A stretch of DNA of 64,000 nt from Plecoglossus altivelis (lineage: Eukaryota > Chordata > Actinopteri > Osmeriformes > Plecoglossidae), in the NCBI GenBank assembly GCA_036571765.1, contig BROE01000006.1, positions 15,341,324 to 15,405,323 on the forward strand. Direction: 5' to 3'. The position numbers were made by a program, and so were the translations under genes. This document shows, one piece after another, positions 24,416-36,628 of this stretch. The notes under the pieces were generated by a model. It saw only the letters and a program-made list of their open reading frames with translations, did no database searches and was not told the origin of the DNA. Position 1 is the stretch's first letter. Each line of letters begins with the position of its first letter.

Positions 24416-25554
24416 CAGTGAAAGTTTTGAACAGGACATTACACACAAGAGCAGGCAGCAGATTGTGTGAGATTAGGACAACATCCTGAGTCTGGGGGGG
24501 CCACTGGGTTGAGGGCCGAGCGCGGCCAGGCAGTAATATCTCCATGTTGGGGCGGTCATGGCCTGTCACCCTAGCCGGCCTGCCGGACACCCGCGCCCCT
24601 CCATCACCCCTCGACTCTTATTAAATACTGACCTCCATAAAAACTCTACAATGTAATGATGTCTTAAACAAACGCAATTCATCATCCTCTTGCCTCTGAC
24701 GTTCCCATACCTCCATGCAGCCAGCCAAGCACAGAGACGTGACTCTCAGCTCAGGCCCCCCCTCTCAAACACACACACACACGGACACACACACACATAC
24801 TCCACCGACAGGCCTGGTCTCCCTCTGGTCCCAAAACGATGAAGTGGAACCCCACAAGAACACAGTTCTACGCACAACACTGCCTCCGGTTTAAAAGTCA
24901 CGGATGACATTTCTACAGTGTAATGTCCCGGGGTGTTTCTGCTTCTCACAGCCCCTGCATCACCATTCCACATGATTTACTAGGAGGGAACACACTTGCA
25001 TGGGAAAAGTACAGCATAACGTGTCCAAGACAAAACGAATCTGAGCACAACATCGTGTGTCGAGGCCACGGCAAGTCACTTAAAAACAAACACCTTGGAA
25101 TATGTGCTAACCTAGGTCAACGCGGCATTAAAATAAGATGGATGGCAACATGAGAATCTAACTGTGGTGACCACACAGACAGATTACTCTTTTCTTCTTT
25201 GATCATCTATGGGAATGATAGCTTAGATGGCTTTCAGCTTTTTGGAACAAACTTGCGATCAATTTGTTAAGAATCCTTTTTCTGTCATTTTCTTTCTTTC
25301 TTTTTTACTAATTGAAGTTCTCTCATCTACATATTTAACTGAAGTCAGATGAAAATTTTCAATTGTTTAATGAGGCTGGTTGAGCATTTCAGCACCGTGG
25401 AGAGCTCCCCAATACAGAATCACAGCTAGTTTGCACAATATGTGACCGTTTTGTATCACAGTGTAAAATTGAAGTCCAGAGCAATGCTTCAGGGGATGCT
25501 ATCAGTAGTAGATATCAGTTTCAGTAGTTGGAAAGTTATTGCATCATCAGTTTC

Positions 25555-25690
25555 TCACACTAGTGTGGGTGTGACAGTGAGTGTAAGAGTCTGTGAGTGT
25601 GGCTGTGCGTGTTTGTGCGGACATGTGTATGTGTGTGTACCCTATGTGTGAATGCATGTGTGTGAGTGTGGGTATGTGTGTGTATGCTTA
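25555..25690. repeat. GTGT-rich tract
   Basis: Interrupted GTGTGAGTGT repeats. Confidence 0.7.
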
Positions 25691-25784
25691 CAATAACCGC
25701 ATAGTCAGGTCATCGTGTGGTTCACCGCAGAGCCAAAGTTCCTGACACTTAATCAGGAAGGAGATGATTTTTCTATAGCAGCTA

Positions 25785-26025
25785 TTGACTCTCAGCCTAT
25801 TGATCCAGTAGAATGTATCACACAAATCAAATTGTGCCTGATCGATAAAGAAATCTCCCGGAAAATTTATATTAAAAGGTCTTTGTTTGCCTAACTGACT
25901 TGGAGATGGTAGATATTGAATGTTTAGCTGATTAATTGAAGAAGTTTAAATTTGACCGCGGCCAGTCCATTAAAGAGTGAATTCTTAAATCAAGTTCTGC
26001 CATTGATGATTGAGATGAGGTTTCC
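25785..26025. other. candidate conserved noncoding island
   Basis: Unique AT-rich block with CAAATCAAATTGTGCCTGAT, CGATAAAGAAATCTCCC, AGCTGATTAATTGAAG and CATTGATGATTGAGATGAGG. Many ATTGAT/TTAATT cores and no repeat character. Regulatory role inferred. Confidence 0.4.
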
Positions 26026-26779
26026 TATGTGGCGCGTGGACCGTTAGATAAATCAGCGGAGCGTTTTACTGTCGACCGTAAACACAACATAACTCTGCAT
26101 GCGAGCCCAGCTTCCCCCGGGCCTGAGCGCTACGAAGCTATGACTGCCAGCTAGCTAACTAACTAACGCCTCTACGAGCAATCTACTTAACCAACTAGGT
26201 ATCTAGCATCTACATAACTAAACAGCCGATCTGTTCGCTAGCTTGTAGACCTATATAAAGTAGACTACGGCTATCTAACGATTCAACTACTTATCTCTGC
26301 ATAGCTAACATGTCACTCATTCACCAGGACCAAAAGATCTATCAACCATGATCTACCCAACTGATAGACTCTCATATCTCCTAACACAGTTCATTATGCA
26401 TGGAAAGCATCCTAATACTGTACAAGGATTCTGGGGATATCATCACGATTGGCAGGTAGGGTGAGAGGCAGGTGTGAGGAGGTGGGTGTAGGACGTAGGA
26501 TACAGGTCTGAGGTAGGAGTACGACTAGAATGGAGCAGGAGAGGTTTTGATGATTAGAACGGACTGAGAGGTGGAATAGAGAGGCAAGGGTAAGGTAAGC
26601 AGACGGCCGATTCTGTCCTTCTGCGGGCCCAGTGAGCAGAGTAATTAGTTTGGCACATGGTAATCGTCTGGGAAACCAGACAGCCATAGAAAGATTCATT
26701 CCATCCGCTAATTGAGTTGTCAATGTTGGGTCCAGAATGACCCCAGACAATAGACCAGAGCACCTGAAAGGATGAACCT

Positions 26780-26905
26780 GGCACACACACGCACATCTAC
26801 ACACACACACACACCCACACACACATGACTGCAACAATAGACTGTAGGACCTCAGATGATCGAAATAGCGTGCGCCCACACACACACGCACACGCACACA
26901 TCCCC
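26780..26905. repeat. CA-rich tract
   Basis: CACACA runs at 26781-26825 and 26876-26903. Confidence 0.8.
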
Positions 26906-27125
26906 ACACCACTACCATCTCAGGAGCACTGAAGGGCAACTAGCTCAAGGATGCTGTGTTTTTTGCAGAACTATCGGTTGATCATTTCTGTTTAATTATG
27001 TGGGTGGATTTGGGAGTAGATAACACATCCGTTATCAGTGGCGCAGGGGGGATGGAGAGGGTATCAGGAGATAAAGGTTCCTTCAAGATGCCCAGATTGC
27101 TACTGTTCAAATATTGTAATGATCT

Positions 27126-27152
27126 CCCCCCGCCCCCCCCCCCCCCCCCCCA
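27126..27152. repeat. poly(C) run
   Basis: A C-only run interrupted by one G, a likely length-unstable site. Confidence 0.85.
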
Positions 27153-27189
27153 TCTTCCTTAAAACAACGGAAGATGTTTATGTTAACTG

Positions 27190-27400
27190 AAGGCTTGGAT
27201 GGAGGGAGGAAAAATGAAGGACGATATATAAACTGGAGCACGAGGAGGCACACAGGTGGTGGTGACAGAAAAGCCCAGGAGGGGTGCGCGACCTGGAGTG
27301 TAGGGCACACAAACAGAGCGAAGATGAGGAAAGGGACACTGAGGGAGACTGAGAGAGACTGAGAGAGAGAGAGAGAGAGAGACAGAGGGATGAGTGATGT
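27190..27400. repeat. GA-rich tract with (GA)n core
   Basis: Purine-rich, with a GAGAGA run at about 27360-27382. Confidence 0.7.
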
Positions 27401-27914
27401 TTGAGAGATTGACAGATCACGGGGAGTCCGGAGGTGTGCTCCTCTCTACACGAGGCAGCGACAACGGAGGAAGATCCACCTGGAGATGGAGTAATGAGAG
27501 CGGAGGTGTGGAGAGGTGAGGGAGGGTTGAGGGATGCGGGAACGAGCAGCTAACTGGACGACGGTCCTTTCTTATGTCTGTGTCACAACAGAGCACTGAC
27601 CTTCTGGCCATGCTGCTGTAACTGTGAAGGTGCATGTGCAAGCCGTTTACGTTGTACAGGACTTTGTTTCTCACGGGCAGACCTCCATCGACACCTCTGG
27701 TGGGCAACGCGCACGCGCCCTCGCTCGCCCACACAGAAATCCACATGCACACACATACAATTACAGAGGGCAGAGAGGTAAAAAAGAAACATGCCCTAGG
27801 CAGTTTTATTACAAGGCCGCTGCAAGTAGCCACGACCAAGGAGAGAGTAGAGGAATCGCTTCTCTGACACGTTCACACACTCACCTGGTCATCCAACCTA
27901 AGATTCCCAAACAG

Positions 27915-28155
27915 CAATCAGCGCTAATCTAACCTCCTCCAGAATTGCCATCTTTTCATCTGACCTCCTGCAGAGAAACTAGACTAATCTGACATCATCT
28001 AGAGGGACCACTTTCTAATCTGACAAGCGCTGGATTTAAGAGACCAGGGACTGCCGATTGACCTGATCCGACGTCCTGTGGAGAGTCCTGCCTCTCTAGT
28101 CTGATGTCCTCTTGAGAGGCTAGCCTCTAATCCGACATCCTCCCGAAATATCAAC
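27915..28155. repeat. degenerate tandem repeat, CTAATCTGACATC-type
   Basis: The motif CT(A/G)(A/G)TC(T/C)GA(C/T)(A/G)TC(A/C)TC recurs at about 27955, 27984, 28062, 28098 and 28130, usually followed by AGAGG. Spacing is about 30-75 bases. This is an old minisatellite that has nearly lost its periodicity. Confidence 0.5.
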
Positions 28156-28559
28156 CTTGAGTCTGAGAGCCTGAGTCTCTGGTTCATTTTATACAGAAAC
28201 ATTTCACATTGGGAAATTTTTCTATAGAAAGAATCTTGAGAGACCTAGAAAGAGAGGGGCTGATAAATAAAGAAACACAGAGGAGAGAGACAGAGAAGGC
28301 GTGTCTGGGACAGGCTAGTGTAGAAGGATGTCGGGTGCTTAAGGGGTGGGGACTTGATATGTAGTATTTGAGATCGTAGGTAACGAAATACGGGTTAGCC
28401 AGAGGGTATGTCAGGCACGTGAAGGGGGTACCAGGAGAAAGGGGCACGGCGAGGAATAATTCAAGGCTAGTTAAGGGAGGAGGTCCTGAGAAAATGGAAA
28501 GTCATATAAAATATAGTACCGGGAATATATCCAGGGCGTCGAGAGATGGAGGACAAGAG

Positions 28560-29105
28560 TGGGAGTGATGGGAGAAGCAGATTGGCTGCTTAATTACCTC
28601 AGGATTTATTCAATCAGCAGACGGCCCCTTAATTAACGGCACTAATTATGCTATCGAAGGACTTCCTGTCTGCCTGAGTCTGTGCCACCTAGACTGGGTG
28701 GCCCGAAGTAGCACGACCCCACCCCCTGTCCCCATGGTCACGGCGGCGAAGGTGATGACCTTGTGATAACCTGAATGTTCATCAGTCAAACGACTGTCCC
28801 CCGTAATGGAGACGCCCCAGGAGCTAACGGACCAGCTGGGGCTGGGCTAATCTGTATTCAAATTACACGGCAGCACACACAGAGGTTCACTCCCCACCCA
28901 TAACTCAGCCGGCCACCGCCCCACCTTCCCCGGCCCCCCCGCAACACAAGCCCCGCCCGCCGATGCAGCCATTTATATTTATGTAGGTGAGAGTGAGACA
29001 GGCCTATACAGGAGGGGAGCTGATATTGAAAATATTAATCAAATGTCCCCCCACGCCCACTTAATGGTCAATCTGAATTAATTAATCGTTGGAGCGGGGG
29101 ACGAA
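28560..29105. other. candidate conserved noncoding island cluster
   Basis: Two AT-rich blocks with homeodomain-like cores (GCTTAATTACCTCAGG, CCTTAATTAACGGCACTAAT, ATTGAAAATATTAATC, TCTGAATTAATTAATCG) flank a GC-richer middle with ATCTGTATTCAAATTACACG. The block is non-repetitive and non-coding. It resembles a developmental enhancer cluster. Confidence 0.4.
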
Positions 29106-29679
29106 GGGACAGACAGTGATTGGTTGCATGAGGGAGGGGAGGGGGGCTGATGGGAGGCCATGGGTGAGACTACAGTCATTGCGGGAGGTCACACACTCTG
29201 TTCTACTGAGGGCTCGACCTAAAACACACACGCACACGCAAACAAAGAATTCCACCTAGCGCTTGACCTGAACACACAAATTGTTTTACTGAGCATGTAT
29301 CAGCCTAGACACACACACACACACTGCTCACTCTACGTGTTTGACCCTCTTATTTAATACCTGCACCCCCCATGAAGATAATTGAAGGGTGGTATTTATG
29401 GCTTTGGATATGGTCGCCAAGCCAACTGAGAGATTATGGAAATAGTCACTATAAAACTGTAATGGTGTTCAGGTCGGCTTAATGCAGGCTAGGACAGAGA
29501 CACACACACACGGCAACATCAGACAGGAGATCCACACCAGTTTATGACATTTTATATTCCATTTTTCATTTGAGTTAACCTCATTATAGAACAAGCAAAT
29601 CTTTTTTGGGTACAAATATTGAGCTTGTCTCCGGACCTCTTGAAGGAAATGAGATCTGTTTGTATACCTATCACTTATT

Positions 29680-29752
29680 CTGCCTGTCAGTCTACTTATC
29701 TCTGTCAGTCTACTTATCTCTGTCAGTCTATTTATCTCTGTCAGTCTATTAG
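29680..29752. repeat. 18-bp tandem repeat
   Basis: CTGTCAGTCTACTTATCT is repeated about four times (last copies TATTTATCT, then TATTAGATC). Very low divergence between units suggests recent expansion. Confidence 0.9.
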
Positions 29753-29859
29753 ATCAAACTTCCTAAATAAACAAATTCCCATTGAGTCAACAATATTTTC
29801 AGCCAGTTACTGAATATTGGTTTTGGAGTGTGGATGTAAAATGCTGGGAGCTATTTTTG

Positions 29860-30650
29860 TTGTCCTATTACACCACCCAGTGGAGAATGAAGTGTATGAA
29901 GCAGAAAGTTAACATTCCCGCTTTCTGAATAATTCTTCTGTTCCTCCTCTTATACAGATAAAAACACACAGCACGCAAATATCTTCATGGTTTACGACAA
30001 ACATACATGGGAAATATTTGATTCAATAGATCTTTTAATATATCCGTGCAGACACTGCACAATGCAAGCACCAACTCAGTCTCTACAATAGACACGTTCA
30101 TGATGACTGTTCTGTATTTGGCTAGAGTAGATCATGTAGAATTTCTTTAACACCAAGGTACATTCAAGTTTGCTGTCTTGCCTGATGTACTGAACAAGTT
30201 CTTATATTCCAAGTTCTGGAATACGTCAATATATCAAAAACACTCTAGCCGAGTTGCTACATTCACTTAATACTGTCAAATCATATAATAGTAGTAAAAT
30301 ATAAAAGTGCTGATAACAATAGCAACATAATCCAGTAATAAATGCTTAAAGAAAATACAGTTTCATTGGCTCTTTACCTATTGGCTAAAGCTGCAAATGA
30401 CACAATCAAACATCTTTCACTTACATTCGAGCAAAACAGCTAACAGAATTTCCCACACATACAGTATAAGGTGTTTGATTTGATAAAAAAGGCTTATAAA
30501 CTACCTATCACAGTTCAACCTGAGAACTCATAGTCATTAATAACATTACTGACCACACACGTCCCATATCATTTGACATGACAGGTCAAACCAGTGCAGT
30601 TTAGGAAGCAGCAGTTCTCCGCCCACCATTCAATGTCTCTAAAGAAGCTG
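29860..30650. other. ccdc142: AT-rich intergenic sequence downstream of ccdc142
   Basis: This lies just 3' of the ccdc142 stop on the minus strand and may include its 3' untranslated region. I did not find a convincing minus-strand AATAAA close to the stop. No other gene is seen. Confidence 0.4.
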
Positions 30651-30651
30651 G

Positions 30652-30793
30652 GTTAGTGTGGGTGTAGCTAAGGTGGTGTGGGTGTAGCTAGGGTAGTGTG
30701 GGTGTAGCCAGGGTAGTGTGGGTGTAGCTAGGGTAATGCGAGTGTAGCCAGGGTAGTGAGGGTGTAGCTAGGGTAGTGTGTGTGTGTGTGTGT
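30652..30793. repeat. ccdc142: 20-bp minisatellite, GTGTGGGTGTAGCTAGGGTA
   Basis: Six to seven units of GTGTGGGTGTAGC(T/C)AGGGTA with few changes, ending in a short GT run. The array directly abuts the ccdc142 stop codon on the opposite strand, so it would lie in the start of its 3' UTR. Length variation could alter the transcript end. Confidence 0.9.
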
Positions 30794-33700
30794 CAAGGTT
30801 CCGTCTTGCTTAGACATTGCAAGCCAGGAAGTCTCCACCGTGAACCGCTGTGTATACGTAGGTCCAGCCACTCCTGCTGGGCGTGTCCTAAGGCGAGGTA
30901 GGACTCCGGGGGCGAGGTGGTGGGGAGGTCAGAGGTCAGAGAGCTGTCCCCCTGGTTCAGGGCCTGCTGGCAAACAGCTCCGATCTCCATGCTCTCCAGG
31001 TTGTTCATGCTCCCTGCAGCCTGGTCCACCACACTGGCACTGTTAGGACCTGGCCAGCAGATGAATGTGTGTGTAAGTGTACAGCATGTGTTTGTGTCTG
31101 TGTTACTACACTACATCAAGCAGACCGGACTATACTCACAGCTTTGTGGTGAATGCGTATGTAAGAGTGTGGACTCACAGCATCGTCTGAAAGGCTCCCA
31201 GCCTCGGGAGGGCATGTAGGTCTTAGCCAGCGGCTGCTGGAGCAGACAGACGACGGCAGAGTCCACCTGCTGGAACACCCTGAGGGAGAGCAGCCGCTGA
31301 TGCAACTCTTCTGACAGGCTGTATTCTTCCGACCGAATCAGGTCCCGGATAAGGTCAAAGTCCTGCTTCAGCTGCAGGGCACCCTGGATGCTGAACACAG
31401 GAGGAGGGGGAGGTCAGGGTGTGTGTAAAGAGGAAGGGATGTTTAAATGTCCAACCTGGGCTGAACTTGTCCCTGGTTGTGCTAAGTCATACAAGGTAAA
31501 CAGTGTGTTTGTACCTGAATTTGATCTTCTGTTTGAGGATATGTTCCATCCATGCCTCCATGAAGGCTGTCATGGCCTCCGTCAAGGCGGGGACCCTGGC
31601 CTCATCCGGCAGGTGTTGCACCCCCTCCAGTACCTGGCCAATCACACTCTGAGCTGCCGACGACGCATACTCGCTAGGACTTCTGGGTAAATCTGCAGGT
31701 GAGAGAGAGATAGAGAGCGAGAGAGAGACTTTTAACGAAAGGAGAACAACCAGTATTCACCAGCAGTCATTGAGATCAAAGACCAGAGGTGTTTGAGGTT
31801 GCGTTGACAGTGTGACCCTTACCTGTCTTGTAGGTTAACCTCCAGTGCTTGGCGGAGGGCATGGTCTGCTCAAAGATTTCTCCAGACATCTTCTTGCAGT
31901 CCATTGAGAAGATCCTCAGCACCATTTCAGAGAAGACCTGGAGACACCCATGATCACAGACATTCCAGCCCAGGGACCAAAAGTATCAAAATCAGTATTG
32001 ATTCATCCGTAAAAGTACTTGTATGGACAAAAATGGGGAGAACAGTACACAATGTTTTTCTCAGATTCTCAAGCGCCATTTACACGACCGGTACCACACG
32101 TTTATCTTCATGGATACCACCTGTGATTTGACCACATTTTAGATGACATGGTTGTTGAAACAGCCATATATGATCAAGTTTCTTAATAAACTTCTCAATG
32201 AATCCATTGTGAACAAGGAATGATTCTTAGTAACTATGGAGACAAAGAAAACGACACAAAAGAAACGACTGAGTGATATAAAGACCTTAATTACCAACAT
32301 AGGTGCTGCTTGTTTAGGCTGACACTTATTTGAACATTAAGAAACGTTTATGGTTTTCTTTCTGACTAGATAGGCTAAAGCAAGCTCATATGGTAATGAT
32401 TTATTGATAACTTATACAATTGACTAACATTGTAGGTAAAGTAAACCGCTCAGTTGTTAAGCGTGCATGTGTCACAGTATCACATCTCCTAACATAGCGT
32501 ACGCATGGGTTCTAAAGTGCGCAGAAGGATTCAGACGCCACGTGTCTTCTCATAAATCTCTGTAGCGACACGAGTCTGAGCCCAATTTCATGCGTACGCA
32601 CCATGGTCATTTGGCCCCAGGCGTGCCACCCCTCAGCCCCACTACTCGGCACACGGGTATCAACATTCGGAAGCGGCCTCAGTTTTCGTCCCTTGTCCTG
32701 TCTTTGTCCCTCACCTGCAGGTGGGATGTGGCCTGCCGCAGTCGGCCTGTCTGCTGCCTCATCAGTGCTGCAGGAAGAGGATGATGTGGGTGATTATCAT
32801 CCCCAGACAGGGTCTCCATCACCTGCAGGAGGTTCTCGACGGACGCTCTCAGCGCCTGCGCGCGCACACACACACACACACAAGAAAAAGATGAGTGGAA
32901 GTTAAAATATAAGTCTAAATTCAGGGGATTGATCAAACAAATAGGAGAGAACTTGGAAAGATACTTGGAAACTTGGAAAGATACAAAAAACTTGAGGTTG
33001 TAAGCAGGAATACATCTGTTTTGAGGAACAACGTAAATGCGCCAGGTTGAGGAGAACTTTTGGGAGCGAGGAGAATTATGGGTAAAAGGGTGTAAGTTCA
33101 AGTGAGCGGTCACAGCGAGCCGTGAGCCTGCCTACCTTCAGGTCTCCCTGGGTGACCAGCAGGAACTTGTTAAGGCTCCAGGATGAGAGGAACTGGTAGG
33201 CCTTTCCCATCACCCACAGGGTAGAAGTCTGGACGGAGGCCAGGGCTCGCTCCGTGCTGCCCCGGAGGAGCTCTGTCCTGGGGGGAGAGGCTTTACCTGG
33301 GGCCCCTGGGGGGAGGGGAGAGATTGGGTCAATAACATAGAGCATTTATTCCCAATATGTGACTCACAATGTCAGCTCGTTGTGCCACTGGTGGACACTT
33401 TGATCGAAAAAGAATTGCAAAAACGGATTGCAGTAAAACTGTTTGTTGAATGTGGTGTTGCTAAACATGTGTGATAAGCACAAATTAACTGAATTAATGT
33501 GTTGGGGAGCCGCAATAATATTTGAGCTATGCAAATGATTGCAAAGTGCAAAAGGTTGGGAATGGTTGCCATAGAGACACAGGGATTAATTTGTGAGGTA
33601 ACACTGGAGGGAGGACAAAGTTGGATTAACCATGTGTATCTGTGTATACGTGTGTGTATGTGAGAGTGCAGATCACGGTCTGGAGGAGTGGAGCTTGGCA

Positions 33701-36628
33701 TTACCAGGTGCTTGTGTGCTGGGGGCGTGGCCAAAGGTCTGGAGGGTGGTGAGGAGGGGCGAAGTTAACTGGAGGAAGAGTTCCATGGTGGACGTCATCA
33801 CTGTGCTGCCGTTGCAGGCCGCTTGTGGTACACACTTGTCCTTTAGCCCAGAGCCCAAGGACGCGCACAGCACTGCCAGAAGCATTGAGGAGGAAACAAG
33901 TGAATGAATCTAGTGATCAGTCAGTCAAGAACTAGCTGCTAGCCAGAGAAGCTGCACTGACCATGGTCCCAGTGTCTGAAAGCTGTGCTCGTCAGCAGTT
34001 GAACGGTAAAGTCATGTAGAACGCCTCGGCACTCCTCTGGAACCATCTCTGAAACATACAAACACGCCCACAAACATTAGGATTTGTTCCCGCTTAAATC
34101 GGCCTCAGGATCCCAGAGAGACAGTGGGCTCACCTGTGTTGCAGGCTTGGTTGAGCCACAGTAGCAGCTGGAACAGCATCCGGTCGCTCCACTGGTTGAC
34201 ACTGCCCAGAACGCTCCCCGGCGGCGGATGCTGAAAGCTCCTGAGCAGGGCCTGCCCACACTGTTTCCACAAAAGACTGCGGTATTGGCCGAACAGCTGT
34301 AGACACGCCCCCGATTGGCCTTCATCCAACCACTGCACGGACCTTGGACGCCTCGCTTCCTGCCTCGCTCGCTCGGGGGGTAAGGTTTCTCCGTTCACAG
34401 GAAATGATGGTCTGGAACGATACAGAGGCTAAGCTCTAACGACCTCTGTATCCTCCTGTTATTTCAACATTTATTTACCTGCTTCTGTCAGCCATTCATT
34501 GTCTCTTGACTCCATCTTTATTCTACTATATTTACTCTTTATTCCTGTTCTTCACTGTATATACCCTACCTGTGACCATCCTGTGGGGAAGCTGACCCCT
34601 CCAGACCCTGGGTCCTTTCTGGTCGATCCATTCTATCCGGTGTGTGTCTTTCCGTTCTGTGGAGGATCTGGTCGATTCTGTCCGGCGTATACAGTATTCG
34701 GTCCGTTCTGTCCGGCGTCTGAAGTCTTCTGTCTGGCATGTGTCTGTGTCCAGGAGCAGGTCTATTGGACACGTGTGGGGCCAGGAGCTCCGTGGAGGAC
34801 ACCAGGGCTTGGAACAGCAGCTCCAACGATCTCCGGTCCTGGCGAATGAAGGCTCCCAGGGGCATGTCGGGGGACCAGGGCTGGGGCTGGTGTTGCAGCC
34901 GGGCCTGGGGCTTCTCCTCCACAGGGTGTTGCTCAGCGTCTGGTTCTGGGTGGGCGTGGGAGCAGAGAGGGGGTAGCAGAGGGAAATCGCACAGCAACTC
35001 CTCCCAAGTAGGCGTTGGGGTCCCTGGGCGGAGGATCTGGGAAGTGAGGCTGTCCTGCTGGGCAGCCCACTGATGGAGCTGCTCTGCAGCCATCGTTCCC
35101 CTCCGTTCTGCCAGGATCCGCATCAGCTGCACCACTGGGAAGGGAGAAGGGTGGTGCCCCCTGGAACAAGAAGGCCTGCCCCGCAGCCCAGGCCAACTGC
35201 AATCCTGGAGCCCCTGGCACCTCCAGGCTCTGGCACCGCGATGGGCATTCTGCTCCTCCAACACCTGGTTGTAGAGCTCGGCAGCAGTCAGCATATCCTC
35301 CAGACAGTCCCGAGGAACCCTGATCAGCTGGGAGGAGGCAAGGGCGCCCAGGATGGTGTCCACGCACCGCTGCATCAGGACCAATGCCTGCAGGCCCAGG
35401 ATGCCTAGGGTCTGACGCATTCCCTCTAGGAGGGCGGTCCTCTGGAGCAGTACAGGTCGCAAGTACGGGTCGGATCGAGCCCGGGTGCACAGCGCCTCCC
35501 AGTGGCGGACGTGGACCCGTAGCTCCTGGCTCAGGCCGGCCAGACCCGGGCCATGAGTCCAGGCCGAGGTGGGTCTATCCAGAAAGGGGCGGTTCTCGTC
35601 TCCCAGCCCCTGAAGCTCTACCTCCAGAAAGCCTGATAGGCGGGCCACATACTCTGAGGCAACTCTGGCCCTGCGGGCATACTCGTGAATGAAGAGGAGA
35701 AGAGCTCGTTGCTCTAGAAGGTTCTGTAGCTGGCCATAGTGCTGGCTGAGTGAGGCAGAAGGAGAATGGTGGAGAACACTCCCTGCCTCGCCCGTCCCTA
35801 GGCCCCTGACCCAGCCCCGGGGAAACCCTGTACACGGTTCCCGCACCACCTGGCACTGCTGGGATGCGCCAAGCATGCCCTGCTCCAAGCGCTGCAAGCG
35901 GAGTGAGGAGCGGGAGGTCAGGTTCTGGTATGCCACAAAAGTGTCCTGCCTCTCACTGTCCCAGGGCTCGTCTTCGGCTTTGCCACCGAGCAGCCAGCGC
36001 AGGCTGGGGTTGAAGCGGTTCCTCCACAGCGCCTCGGCCCTCTGGAAGGACTTTGAGATGGAGTTTTGGGACCAGGACGCTGAGGTGGTAGAGTCAACCA
36101 GCACAGGTATTAACAAAGACAGATATTTGATAGGAAATGAGACATGTATATTCATGTGGATGCATTAACAAGTGTTGGACATCGAGGGAGAGGGCATATG
36201 GAGGACTTCTTATCATACCATCAAGTCTGTCCTTAGAAAGGGGATCTTCACACAGTCCATCTGACCAGGGGTTGGATCTCCGCTGAAGAGAACCAGATGA
36301 GGGTGATCAGAAATAATCGAGCAACTTGCACACAACACCAAAAAAAACATACGAGGAGTGGGAGGCTGTTACTGACCTGTTCCTCCTCTGACAGCTGATT
36401 GTTTTCATTCACAGGGCAGCCCTCTGCTCTGTCTGGGCGCATGCAGAAACACACGTCATAGGGATGCGTAATACACTTTGCAGAGACAATTTTTCATCAC
36501 CCATATGGGTAAAACCCAGTCACAACGGTAGGATGTATGTTGCAACTGTTGTTGTGATTGTGACTATGCTCCATCATGTATGGTGTACCTGCAGCCTGGT
36601 TCTCGTCGACAGGCCCCTCTGTTACCAT
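30793..36628 (-). CDS. ccdc142: CCDC142-like protein, 14 coding exons, complete
   Basis: Exons (5' to 3'): 36628-36589, 36432-36377, 36282-36219, 36079-35237, 35134-34570, 34411-34134, 34048-33962, 33872-33705, 33305-33136, 32855-32715, 31937-31823, 31692-31515, 31390-31179, 31049-30793. All introns are GT..AG and all phases close, giving 1058 codons with the stop. The start ATG sits in GCTGCCATGG, a near-perfect vertebrate initiation context. Identification rests on the C-terminal region: HILKQKIKFSIQGALQLKQD, then DLIRDLIRSEEYSLSEELHQ, and a final QEWLDLRIHSGSRWRLP. These agree with my memory of the CCDC142 C-terminal domain. The middle is helix-rich and Leu/Gln/Arg-rich. No signal peptide or membrane segment is seen. 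Function is unknown for the family. The protein is longer than the human one (about 750 residues), partly from a TPDR(T/I/M)D repeat near residues 480-520. Exon boundaries are hand-made; the 102-bp intron at 35135-35236 is the least certain. Confidence 0.85.
34590..34735 (-). repeat. ccdc142: coding tandem repeat in ccdc142 (TPDRxD)
   Basis: A CCGGACAGAA(C/T)-type DNA unit of roughly 24-45 bases is repeated in the reading frame. It gives TPDRTDRI, TPDRIDQI and TPDRMDR just before the donor at 34569. It is probably a disordered, lineage-specific insertion between the helical N-terminal half and the conserved C-terminal half. Confidence 0.7.

Noticed and set aside
26412..26939. A 175-codon open frame on the minus strand
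   Set aside because: It runs through CA repeats (Cys/Val/Arg-rich translation), has no family resemblance and no splice or poly(A) support.
34644..35692. Plus-strand frames of about 100-110 codons opposite ccdc142
   Set aside because: Antisense shadows of a GC-rich coding exon with fully consistent splicing on the minus strand.
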